A stretch of 36,388 nt of DNA, taken from positions 1 to 36,388 of the forward strand of contig NZ_JAAITI010000037.1 of the NCBI RefSeq assembly GCF_013304735.1, in the 5' to 3' direction. The translations under genes were made by a program, and so were the position numbers. Below, in pieces: positions 1 through 7,487 of this stretch (position 1 is the stretch's first letter; each line of letters begins with the position of its first letter). Under the pieces are notes generated by a model that was not told where the DNA came from, did no database searches, and worked only from the letters and a program-made list of their open reading frames with translations. Source of the stretch: Blautia luti (GTDB taxonomy: Bacteria; Bacillota; Clostridia; Lachnospirales; Lachnospiraceae).

Positions 1-128
1 ATTTCCGACAGGGAAGAAGAAATCTGGATGGATATCGTATGTATTATAATCCGGATATGCTCAGTGATCTGTTTGATGTATCTGAAGTATGGGATTCTTC
101 CAGGCCGACACCGGTTCCTGAAATGTAA
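1..128 (+). CDS. C-terminal fragment of an unidentified protein
   Basis: The third forward frame is open from the window edge to a TAA at 126-128 and encodes about 41 residues ending in RPTPVPEM. The residue mix (RMYYNPDMLSDLFDVSEVWD) looks like a genuine folded C-terminus rather than noise, and an A-rich gap with a TATAAT-like box follows, as expected after a gene end. The upstream part lies outside the window, so I cannot name the family. A competing open frame at 28-369 runs out of frame into the next gene and lacks a ribosome binding site. Confidence 0.55.
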   Translation, partial: FRQGRRNLDGYRMYYNPDMLSDLFDVSEVWDSSRPTPVPEM

Positions 129-143
129 AAAAGTAATTCAGAT

Positions 144-174
144 TTTACAGGAAAATATAAAAAAAGACTATAAT
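144..174 (+). promoter_or_regulatory. Possible sigma-A promoter for the FKBP lipoprotein gene
   Basis: A perfect TATAAT at 169-174 is preceded by TTTACA at 144-149 with a long 19-bp spacer. It lies 70 bp before the ATG at 245, in an A-rich intergenic stretch. The -10 is good but the spacing is poor, so confidence is moderate. Confidence 0.4.
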
Positions 175-244
175 AATCCACAGTTGAATATAGAGTTTGA
201 ATCGGAATGTAAATATCCGTTTTATTTGATGAAGGGAGTAAGAT

Positions 245-1558
245 ATGAAGAAAAAGACATATCTCGTTATTCTTGCACTGTGTGCGGCTATGGCAATGAC
301 AGCCTGCGGCACATCTGCAGGTCAGAAAGAAGAAACAAAATCCACAGCGGAATCACAGGATACAGCTGATGAAAAAGATTCCAAAGCAGCAGATTCCGCA
401 GAATCAGATTCAGATAAAGAAAGTACAGGCACAGTTTCCGGAGATACAAGACTGGTATCTGTGGATGATGTCAGCAAATATGTGACAATCGGACAGTATA
501 AGGGGCTGTCTCTTGATAAATCTGTAGAAGCGGTAACCGATGATATGGTTGACGGAAGAATTAAGGAAGAATTACAGAATAAGGCCGAGGAAGTAACCGA
601 AGGAAGCGTCCAGAACGGTGACGTGGTTACGATCAATTATGTAGGAACCAAAGATGGTGTGGCATTTGATGGAGGAACAGCCAACAATTATGAACTGACC
701 ATTGGTTCCGGAACTTTTATTGACGGTTTTGAAGATGGAATTATCGGAATGAAAAAAGGCCAGACAAAAGATCTCGATCTTACATTCCCGGAAGAGTATT
801 CATCTGAAGAGCTGGCAGGACAGGAAGTTGTATTCAAAGTTACCCTGCAGAGCTTCAAACGTGCACCGGAGCTTACCGATGACTGGGCAGCTAAGAATAC
901 AGACTGCAAAACCGCAGAAGAATACAGAAAAGAGATCCGCACCACACTGGAGGATGAGGCAAAAACAAGCGCACAGAATACACTCCGTGAGACTGCATGG
1001 AATACAGTACTTTCTGCTTCCGAAGTAAAAGAATATCCTCAGGATGATCTGGATACAGCAAAAACAGAATTTAAGACACTGTACGAAAATTACGCAAAAC
1101 AGGGTGATATGACTCTGGAGGATTTTGTAAAAGCGCAGGGAATTTCCATGGATGATTTTGAGGAACAGAGCAGTCAGTATGCAGAATATAAGGTGAAACA
1201 GAACCTGATTGTGCAGGGAATTATGGATGCGGAGAATATGACACTTGAGGATGAAAAATCTCTCAGCATTCAGGATGAACTGATTAAGGCATATAATGTC
1301 AAAGATCTGGCAGCGCTGGTAGATAAATATGGACAGGCTGCAGTAGATGAATCCATCGGACTTCTCAGGGTAGAAGATTTTATACTGGATAATGCTACAG
1401 TGGAAGAAAAAGTTACTGCCGGTGATACCGAAGGCGTAAACGGAGACGATCCGTCAGAAGACGGAAGCAGCGCTGAGGGAACGGTTGATGAAGAACTGGA
1501 AGCAGCAGAAGCCACAGATATGGTTCCTGAAGAGGGAGAAACAGATTCAGCAGAGTAA
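245..1558 (+). CDS. FKBP-type peptidyl-prolyl isomerase lipoprotein, trigger-factor-like
   Basis: Predicted surface lipoprotein folding factor of 437 residues. The N-terminus is a lipoprotein signal peptide with lipobox MTAC (Cys21), followed by a low-complexity Ser/Asp/Glu/Lys linker to about residue 68. Residues about 75-120 resemble the segment before the PPIase domain of trigger factor. Residues about 122-205 are an FKBP domain (GDVVTINYVGTKDG, GTFIDGFEDGIIGMKKGQ). Residues about 206-385 are helical and resemble the trigger factor C-terminal chaperone domain. An acidic tail closes the protein. The ribosome-binding domain of cytosolic trigger factor is missing and replaced by the lipid anchor, so the likely role is cis-trans proline isomerisation and folding of exported proteins outside the membrane, similar in purpose to PrsA. 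GAAGGGAG sits 5 bases before the ATG. A terminator follows directly, so the gene is probably monocistronic. Confidence 0.85.
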   Translation: MKKKTYLVILALCAAMAMTACGTSAGQKEETKSTAESQDTADEKDSKAADSAESDSDKESTGTVSGDTRLVSVDDVSKYVTIGQYKGLSLDKSVEAVTDDMVDGRIKEELQNKAEEVTEGSVQNGDVVTINYVGTKDGVAFDGGTANNYELTIGSGTFIDGFEDGIIGMKKGQTKDLDLTFPEEYSSEELAGQEVVFKVTLQSFKRAPELTDDWAAKNTDCKTAEEYRKEIRTTLEDEAKTSAQNTLRETAWNTVLSASEVKEYPQDDLDTAKTEFKTLYENYAKQGDMTLEDFVKAQGISMDDFEEQSSQYAEYKVKQNLIVQGIMDAENMTLEDEKSLSIQDELIKAYNVKDLAALVDKYGQAAVDESIGLLRVEDFILDNATVEEKVTAGDTEGVNGDDPSEDGSSAEGTVDEELEAAEATDMVPEEGETDSAE

Positions 1559-1574
1559 AACAGAGAAATGCGAT

Positions 1575-1611
1575 GCGGTTCCTGGAATTCTTTCCGGGAA
1601 CCGCTTTTTTT
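1575..1611 (+). terminator. Rho-independent terminator after the FKBP lipoprotein gene
   Basis: GCGGTTCC at 1575-1582 pairs with GGAACCGC at 1597-1604, with further inner pairing (TGGAA/TTCC), followed by a run of seven T. Confidence 0.9.
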
Positions 1612-1658
1612 ACAGAAAGACCAGAGGCAAAAATTAAGAGATTCTTTCGGAAATTCCA

Positions 1659-1687
1659 TTGTATTTGAATACCAAATGAGGTATGAT
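1659..1687 (+). promoter_or_regulatory. Sigma-A promoter of the deacetylase gene
   Basis: TTGTAT (1659-1664), a 17-bp spacer and TATGAT (1682-1687), 50 bp before the chosen ATG. It follows the upstream terminator, which fits a separate transcription unit. Confidence 0.6.
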
Positions 1688-1737
1688 AAAGTTTAGACAT
1701 TAAAAAGTTATAAGTAATATAAATGGGGATATATAAA

Positions 1738-3153
1738 ATGGACAAAAGAGTTTTGCGCGAAAGAATGCGTAGAAAGCAGCAGCAATTAAGACGGCGGAGG
1801 ATGATGAAACGCATAACCTGTGTGGTGGCGGCAATTCTTCTGCTGATTTTTGTTGTTCGAGGGGTAATTCTTCCGATTGTCAATCATGCAGGCGGTGGAA
1901 GCAGTAAAGATGCAGAGACTGTAAATGTGCAGGCGAATACGGCAGGAACTTCCACGGATAACAGTACAGAAGATGCTTCCGCGTCGTCCGATTCCGGATC
2001 TTCAGATTCATCTGGAGACAGCAGTTCGGATAACAGCAGCACAGATGCTACGGTGATGCCTGTAAAGGGTTCAGCGGCTGCGGACAAGCTTTCGGTTATG
2101 ACACCAGGATGGCATGAAGATTCCACAGGAAAGTGGTATCAGAATCCGGACGGTACATATTATATCAATGGTTTTGCGGAGATTGACGGAACTACATACA
2201 GTTTTGATGAGAATGGATATATGCAGACCGGATGGGTTGAGAAAGGCGTGAAGGATTATTACTTCAATGAGGATGGTTCCTACGACCCGACTCAGAAGCG
2301 TCCGATGATTGCCCTGACTTTTGATGACGGACCTGGAGAATATACAGAAACACTTCTTGACACAGTTGAGAAATATAACATTCATGTTACTTTCTTTATG
2401 CTGGGACAGAATGTTGAGGGACGTGAGTCCACCGTACAGAGAATGGTTCAGCTTGGCTGTGAGATTGGTAACCACACCTGGGATCATCCGTCACAGACTC
2501 TTCCGAATATGGATCTGGATTCTGTTGTACAGGAATTCCAGAAAACAGATGACGAGCTGGTGAAAGCCTGCGGACAGGCTGCAACCGTGTGCCGTGCACC
2601 GTATGGAGCAATCACAGAAGAACAGATGGCAGCAGTAGGCAAACCGTTTTTCATGTGGTCCACAGACTCCCTGGACTGGAAACTGATGGATGCGGATGCG
2701 GATTACAATGAGATCATGAACAGCGATCTGAGTGATGGTTCTATCATTCTGATGCATGATATCCATGAGCCATCTGTAAAATGTGCTACTGAGAAGTTGA
2801 TTCCGGAACTGGTCAATGAAGGATATAAGCTGGTGACAGTCAGTGAACTTGCAGCAGCTAAAGATGTTACTTTACAGAGTGCTTCCTATTCTGACTTCTG
2901 GGACAGCTCCCTTCAGGCAGGACGTGTTGCAGGATATGCAGGAAATTCCAGTGATTCCGCAGATTCCTCCGATGGAAGCGAATCTTCTGACAGCACAGAT
3001 GTCAGCGATGGCTCTTCCGATGGTTCTGATGTCAGTGACGGTTCCGATGATTCCTCTGACGGAAGTGATTATTCCGATGGTTCTTCCGATGATGGAAGCT
3101 ATGATGACGGTTCCTATGACGATGGTTCCTACGATGATGGAAGTGAAGAATAA
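1738..3153 (+). CDS. Membrane-anchored polysaccharide deacetylase (NodB/CE4)
   Basis: Predicted 471-residue cell-surface carbohydrate esterase. An Arg-rich cytosolic start is followed by one membrane segment (about 25-47), a Ser/Thr/Asp linker to about 118, and a Trp/Tyr/Gly region (about 122-182; GWHEDSTGKWYQNPDG and GWVEKGVKDYYFNEDG) resembling choline-binding-type wall-binding repeats. The NodB domain spans about 187-385. It carries TFDDGP (194-199, catalytic and metal Asp), HTWDH (246-250, metal His residues), RAPYG, DSLDW and LMHDIHE, so all expected catalytic motifs are present. The last ~70 residues are almost only Ser, Asp, Gly and Tyr, ending in SYDD(G) repeats. The likely substrate is N-acetylated wall glycan, probably peptidoglycan. 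The ATG at 1738 is preferred over the in-frame ATG at 1723, because the GGGGA just after the latter is correctly spaced as a Shine-Dalgarno for the former. Confidence 0.9.
   Translation: MDKRVLRERMRRKQQQLRRRRMMKRITCVVAAILLLIFVVRGVILPIVNHAGGGSSKDAETVNVQANTAGTSTDNSTEDASASSDSGSSDSSGDSSSDNSSTDATVMPVKGSAAADKLSVMTPGWHEDSTGKWYQNPDGTYYINGFAEIDGTTYSFDENGYMQTGWVEKGVKDYYFNEDGSYDPTQKRPMIALTFDDGPGEYTETLLDTVEKYNIHVTFFMLGQNVEGRESTVQRMVQLGCEIGNHTWDHPSQTLPNMDLDSVVQEFQKTDDELVKACGQAATVCRAPYGAITEEQMAAVGKPFFMWSTDSLDWKLMDADADYNEIMNSDLSDGSIILMHDIHEPSVKCATEKLIPELVNEGYKLVTVSELAAAKDVTLQSASYSDFWDSSLQAGRVAGYAGNSSDSADSSDGSESSDSTDVSDGSSDGSDVSDGSDDSSDGSDYSDGSSDDGSYDDGSYDDGSYDDGSEE
3060..3148 (+). repeat. Degenerate Ser-Asp/Tyr-Asp coding repeats in the deacetylase tail
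   Basis: Imperfect tandem units of about 15 bases encode SYDDG-like pentapeptides. Synonymous differences between units argue for selection on the peptide rather than a fresh slippage expansion. A similar tail is encoded by the CapA-like gene on the other strand at 7488-7650. Confidence 0.7.
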
Positions 3154-3181
3154 TTAAGAAGATATTTGGTTAAATAACACC

Positions 3182-3225
3182 AGAGACCTGAGTGACAAAA
3201 TGTGCGTCATTCAGGTCTCTTTTTT
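3182..3225 (+). terminator. Terminator after the deacetylase gene
   Basis: AGAGACCTGA and then GTGAC pair with GTCATTCAGGTCTCT around a nine-base loop (15-bp stem with one mismatch), followed by a T run to 3225. Confidence 0.92.
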
Positions 3226-3281
3226 GACTTTATCTGACACTGTCGGATAATAGACACATATTAGCCGAAGAGGGTTTTTCC

Positions 3282-3310
3282 TTGACTGAAAATATAGGGA
3301 TTGGTATAAT
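3282..3310 (+). promoter_or_regulatory. Sigma-A promoter of glgB
   Basis: TTGACT (3282-3287), a 17-bp spacer and a perfect TATAAT (3305-3310). Transcription should begin near 3317, about 65 bases before the glgB ATG. Confidence 0.85.
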
Positions 3311-3381
3311 TATAGAATAAAAAACTCCACTTAAAATTGGGGAATGGACGGTGGCAGAACTATAAAGGGAGGTACCTGAAA

Positions 3382-5268
3382 ATGGGAAAGAAATTACAAT
3401 TTACGGAGCTTGACCAGTATCTGTTCGGTCAGGGCACGAATTATGATATTTACAGGAAGCTGGGAGCACATCCGGACACGCAGAACCGGAAAAAAGGGGT
3501 TTATTTTGCAGTGTGGGCACCTAATGCACAGGCGGTTTCTGTTGTAGGTGAGTTCAATGAATGGGACACAGAGAAGAATCCCATGAAAAAAGTTGGACCC
3601 ATTGGTGTTTATGAGACATTTGTACCGGGAGCGAAGATCGGACAGCTGTATAAATTTTACATTACAGGTGCACATGGTGAGGAGCTTTACAAGGCAGATC
3701 CATATGCCAATGCCGCTGAAATGCGTCCCGGAACAGCTTCTCGTATTACAGATATCACCAACTATAAATGGAAAGATGATACCTGGATGAAAAATCGTGA
3801 GAACTTTGATCCGGATACAAGCGCCATGTCGATCTATGAGGTACATCCGGGTTCCTGGATGAAGCATCCGCAGACAGCAGAGGATGAGGATGGTTTTTAT
3901 TCTTACAGAGAACTGGCGCCGAAGCTTGCCCAGTATGTCAAAAAAATGGGATATACCCATGTGGAGCTTATGGGTATCGCAGAGCATCCTTTTGACGGCT
4001 CTTGGGGCTATCAGGTAACCGGCTATTATGCACCGACTTCCCGCTACGGAACACCGCAGGATTTCAAATATCTGGTTGATTATCTCCACCGTCAGAAGAT
4101 CGGTATCATTCTTGACTGGGTACCGGCACATTTTCCGAAGGATGCACATGGACTGGCTAATTTTGACGGAACTGCTGTTTATGAGCATGCAGATCCGAGA
4201 CAGGGTGAACATCCGGACTGGGGAACTAAGATCTACAATTACGGACGCCCGGAGGTGAAGAACTTCCTGATCGCAAACGCCCTTTACTGGGTAGAAGAAT
4301 GCCACGTTGACGGTCTCCGTGTAGACGCGGTTGCATCCATGCTCTACCTGGATTACGGTAAAAAAGACGGTGAGTGGGTTGCCAATAAATACGGTGGAAA
4401 CAAGAACCTGGAAGCCATTGAATTCTTCAAGCATCTGAATACGGTTGTTCTCGGAAGAAATCATGGAACTGTCATGATTGCGGAGGAATCTACCGCATGG
4501 CCGATGGTAACCGGCAAGGCAGAAGATGACGGCCTGGGATTCTCCCTGAAATGGAATATGGGATGGATGAACGATTTCCTGGAATATATGAAGCTGGATC
4601 CGTATTTCCGTAAATTTAATCATAATAAGATGACATTTTCCATGACTTATGCATACAGTGAGAAGTATGTTCTGGTTCTTTCCCACGATGAGGTAGTACA
4701 TCTGAAGTGCTCCATGCTGGAAAAAATGCCAGGCGAACTGGATGATAAATTCAAGAACCTGAAGGCTGGCTATACCTTCATGTTCGGACATCCTGGTAAG
4801 AAACTTCTGTTTATGGGACAGGATTTTGGACAGCTCCGGGAGTGGAGTGAGGCCAGAGAGCTTGACTGGTATCTTCTTGGAGAGGAGAATCATCAGAAAC
4901 TGCAGCAGTATGTCAGTGATCTTCTTCATATTTACAGGAAATATCCGGCACTTTATGGTGCGGACAATGATCCGTCTGCATTTGAGTGGATCAATGCCAA
5001 CGATGGCGACAGAAGCATCTTTAGTTTTGTGAGAAAATCCCCCACAAGACGTAACAACATTCTGGTTGTATGCAACTTCACGCCGGTAGCACGTCCGGAT
5101 TACCGTGTAGGTGTACCGAAGAAGAAACAGTACAAACTGATTATGAATGAGCAGGGACTTCTTCCGAAAGGCAAGGCATTCAAGGCAGAGAAGAAGAACT
5201 GCGACAACCGGGAATTTTCTTTTGCATATCCGCTGGAAGCTTATGGAGTCGGCGTATTTACATACTGA
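3382..5268 (+). CDS. glgB: 1,4-alpha-glucan branching enzyme (GH13)
   Basis: Makes alpha-1,6 branches in glycogen by cutting an alpha-1,4 chain and re-attaching it. The 628-residue protein has an N-terminal CBM48-like domain (about 35-125; YFAVWAPNAQAVSVVGEFNE) and a GH13 barrel. The GH13 motifs are DWVPAHF (region I, about 245), GLRVDAVAS (nucleophile Asp about 315), MIAEESTAW (region III Glu, about 368) and LSHDEVVH (region IV, transition-state Asp). A C-terminal beta domain follows. The length fits bacterial GlgB. No other glycogen gene (glgC, glgA, glgP) is in the window, so it is a stand-alone unit with its own strong promoter. The ATG at 3382 was chosen because GGGAGG lies nine bases upstream; the longer reading from 3337 has no good ribosome binding site. 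Confidence 0.93.
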   Translation: MGKKLQFTELDQYLFGQGTNYDIYRKLGAHPDTQNRKKGVYFAVWAPNAQAVSVVGEFNEWDTEKNPMKKVGPIGVYETFVPGAKIGQLYKFYITGAHGEELYKADPYANAAEMRPGTASRITDITNYKWKDDTWMKNRENFDPDTSAMSIYEVHPGSWMKHPQTAEDEDGFYSYRELAPKLAQYVKKMGYTHVELMGIAEHPFDGSWGYQVTGYYAPTSRYGTPQDFKYLVDYLHRQKIGIILDWVPAHFPKDAHGLANFDGTAVYEHADPRQGEHPDWGTKIYNYGRPEVKNFLIANALYWVEECHVDGLRVDAVASMLYLDYGKKDGEWVANKYGGNKNLEAIEFFKHLNTVVLGRNHGTVMIAEESTAWPMVTGKAEDDGLGFSLKWNMGWMNDFLEYMKLDPYFRKFNHNKMTFSMTYAYSEKYVLVLSHDEVVHLKCSMLEKMPGELDDKFKNLKAGYTFMFGHPGKKLLFMGQDFGQLREWSEARELDWYLLGEENHQKLQQYVSDLLHIYRKYPALYGADNDPSAFEWINANDGDRSIFSFVRKSPTRRNNILVVCNFTPVARPDYRVGVPKKKQYKLIMNEQGLLPKGKAFKAEKKNCDNREFSFAYPLEAYGVGVFTY

Positions 5269-5277
5269 TATTCCGGG

Positions 5278-5306
5278 TTGACAAATGTCTTTTTGGACAG
5301 TATAGT
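5278..5306 (+). promoter_or_regulatory. Sigma-A promoter of the Mn riboswitch leader
   Basis: Perfect TTGACA (5278-5283), 17-bp spacer, TATAGT (5301-5306). It starts ten bases after the glgB stop codon and drives the riboswitch leader. Confidence 0.85.
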
Positions 5307-5312
5307 AAGCCA

Positions 5313-5409
5313 TATAAAGGGGAGTAGCTGGCACGTCAGTGTTCATGATGTCGTCAATCTCGATGGGTGAATGCCTGTCCGTATCGTGATGAAACAGCGA
5401 GACTTTTAT
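5313..5409 (+). ncRNA. yybP-ykoY manganese riboswitch
   Basis: The leader carries the hallmark AAAGGGGAGTAGC (5316-5328) of the yybP-ykoY motif. Downstream elements include GTCGTCAATC and a terminal GCGAGACTTTTAT whose 3' end closes the basal helix with ATAAA at 5314-5318. The family is known to sense Mn2+ and commonly controls manganese/cation P-type ATPases, MntP and TerC-like proteins; here the next gene is a P-type ATPase. The 3' strand of the basal helix (5400-5409) is also the 5' arm of the terminator at 5400-5444. Ligand-bound RNA should therefore block termination and turn expression on, as expected for an export pump. Family assignment is from memory of the consensus, not from a covariance-model search. 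Confidence 0.82.
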
Positions 5410-5444
5410 TGCATGTTTTTTGTGCAATAAAAGTCTCTTTTTTT
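5400..5444 (+). terminator. Riboswitch-controlled intrinsic terminator
   Basis: AGACTTTTATTGCA (5400-5413) pairs perfectly over 14 bp with TGCAATAAAAGTCT (5423-5436), followed by C and seven T. Its 5' arm overlaps the 3' strand of the riboswitch basal helix, giving mutually exclusive structures. Confidence 0.92.
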
Positions 5445-5507
5445 ACGATTCTGCCCATACTGTTAACAGGGATTCTGCTAAGGATCTGTAAAGGAGGAAT
5501 GGTATCT

Positions 5508-7393
5508 GTGAAAGCTTATTACAATGAAACGGTAGAAACTGTACGCAGAGATCTGAATGGGGAACAGGATTTTCTGACGAATGAGGAAGTAAAAAGAAGG
5601 CAGGAAAAATTCGGATTCAATGAACTTGCGGAAGGTAAGAAAAAAAGTAGTCTGCAGATTTTTCTGGAACAGTATAAAGATTTTCTGGTGCTGATCCTGA
5701 TTGTTTCGGCGGTGGGTTCCCTGTTCCTGGGTGAAACAGAGAGCGCGGCAGTGATCCTGCTGGTGATCACCATGAATGCGATCCTGGGAACTGTGCAGAC
5801 CATTAAGGCAGAGAATTCCCTGGAAAGCCTGAAACAGCTGGCTGCACCGGAGGCAAAAGTGGTAAGGAACGGCAAAGTGGTGCAGATCCCGGGACGGGAG
5901 ATCACAGTAGGAGATATCGTTCATCTGGAGGCGGGGGATTATATTCCGGCAGATGGACGTGTGCTGGAGAGTGCCAGCCTGAAAACAGATGAGAGCGCAC
6001 TTACCGGAGAAAGCCTCGGGGTGGATAAGATCAGTGACCCGCTGGAAGGGAAACTGGCCCTGGGGGATCAGAAAAACATGGTATTTTCCGGAAGTTACGT
6101 AACTTATGGAAGAGGTGTTTTTCTTGTAACAGACATTGGAATGAACACGGAAGTTGGAAAGATCGCCAGCCTTTTGAAGAATACTTCGGAGAAAAAAACG
6201 CCGCTTCAGGTTAATCTGGATCAGTTTGGCAAAAAGCTTTCCATGATGATCCTTCTGCTGTGTGGAGCACTTTTTGTCCTGCAGGTACTGAAAGGCGGAA
6301 ATGTGGCAGATGCATTCCTGTTTGCAGTGGCGCTGGCTGTAGCGGCGATCCCGGAGGCTTTAAGTTCCATTGTGACTATCGTGCTGGCTTTTGGTACCAG
6401 AAAAATGGCAAAGGAAGGTGCGATCATCCGGAAGCTCCAGTCTGTGGAAGGGCTTGGAAGCGTATCGGTGATCTGTTCGGACAAAACGGGAACACTGACG
6501 CAGAACCGTATGACTATTGAACACTACTATGTGGACGGACGTGATATCCCTGCAGATGAGATCGATCCGGAAGATCCCCTTCAGGGACAGATGCTCAGGT
6601 TCAGTATCCTGTGCAACGATTCCACCAATGTGGAAGGGCAGGAGATCGGAGATCCCACAGAAACGGCAATGATCAATCTCGGGGACAGAGGTTGCAAAAG
6701 ATGCGGCATCTATGGTTCTGACGGATGATAATTTTGCCACGATCATCAAGGCAGTGGAGAGTGGACGAAATATTTATGAAAATATCAAAAAAGCTATACA
6801 GTTTCTTCTTTCCGGAAATTTTGCGGCAATTCTGGTAGTGATTGTGGCTTCTCTGATGAGCTTACCGGTTCCTTTTGCGCCGGTGCATCTGCTGTTTATC
6901 AATCTGCTTACGGATAGCCTTCCGGCCATTGCGCTGGGGCTGGAACCTTACCATCATGATGTGATGGGAGAAAAGCCCAGACCCGTAAAGGAATCCATTC
7001 TTACAAAAGATTTCCTGACCCGCATTGGAGTGGAAGGTGGTGTGATCGGTGCTGTGGTGCTGGCTGCATTTTTGATTGGATATCGGGATGGAAATAAAGT
7101 GCTGGCAGGTACTATGGCGTTTGCGGTGCTGTGCCTGTCAAGATTGCTTCACGGATATAATTGTAAGGCGAAAAAACCGGTGATTTTTACCGGAGAATTT
7201 TTTAATAACCATTTTATGCAGGGAGCGTTCCTGGCTGGATTTATACTTCTTACAGTGGTACTTACGGTTCCGGTGCTTCATGATTTTTTTTGTAGTGCAG
7301 ACACTTAAAATGGGAGAGCTTCTGACCGTTTATGGATTGTCAGGATTAAGTATGCTGGTGATTCAGGGACTGAAACAGGTGGTGAAGTTCTGA
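5508..7393 (+). pseudogene. Broken P-type cation ATPase (P2-type, probable Mn/Ca exporter)
   Basis: Reading starts at GTG 5508, ten bases after AAAGGAGG; the ATG at 5499 is too close to that site. The first part (to about 6690) has the N-terminal cation ATPase domain, the actuator motif TDESALTGES, the membrane motif IPEALSSIVTIV, the phosphorylation site CSDKTGT (Asp about 325) and GDPTETA of the nucleotide domain. Then the frame breaks. At GGGGACAGAGG (about 6690) the sequence jumps to GTEVAKDAASMVLTDDNF in another frame. Some 220-260 codons are missing by comparison with the usual ~880-residue family, including the rest of the nucleotide domain and the GDGVND hinge. The C-terminal membrane part continues to 7308. 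An eight-T run at about 7283-7291 then causes a second frameshift; removing one T restores 34 more codons to a TGA at 7391. Two lesions make an active pump very unlikely. Family is certain; ion choice is inferred from the riboswitch. Confidence 0.88.
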
Positions 7394-7415
7394 CAAAAAA
7401 CAGAAAATAAAAAAT

Positions 7416-7469
7416 ACCGGGGATCGGAATGTCATTGGAAGATAAGACATTCCGATCTCCGGTGTTTTT
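7416..7469. terminator. Bidirectional terminator between the ATPase pseudogene and capA-like gene
   Basis: ACCGGGGATCGGAATGTC (7416-7433) pairs with GACATTCCGATCTCCGGT (7446-7463) with one mismatch. A T run follows on the plus strand, and an A run precedes it (T run on the minus strand), so it can serve both convergent units. Confidence 0.9.
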
Positions 7470-7487
7470 ATCTGGAATTAATACAAC

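Noticed and set aside
28-369. 113-codon frame at the left edge
   Set aside because: It overlaps the FKBP lipoprotein start out of frame; the third frame over 1-128 and the gene at 245 explain the same DNA better.
3060-3148. CRISPR-like short repeats
   Set aside because: The repeats are coding (SYDDG), contiguous and degenerate, with no spacers and no cas genes nearby.
3394-5427. Minus-strand open frame of 677 codons
   Set aside because: Antisense to glgB and running over the riboswitch; no domain, no ribosome binding site, Cys/His/Ile-rich shadow translation.
6712-7308. A separate 198-residue membrane protein gene
   Set aside because: Its start has no ribosome binding site and the codons just upstream in the same frame (GTEVAKDAAS) are clearly P-type ATPase sequence, so it is the downstream piece of the broken gene.
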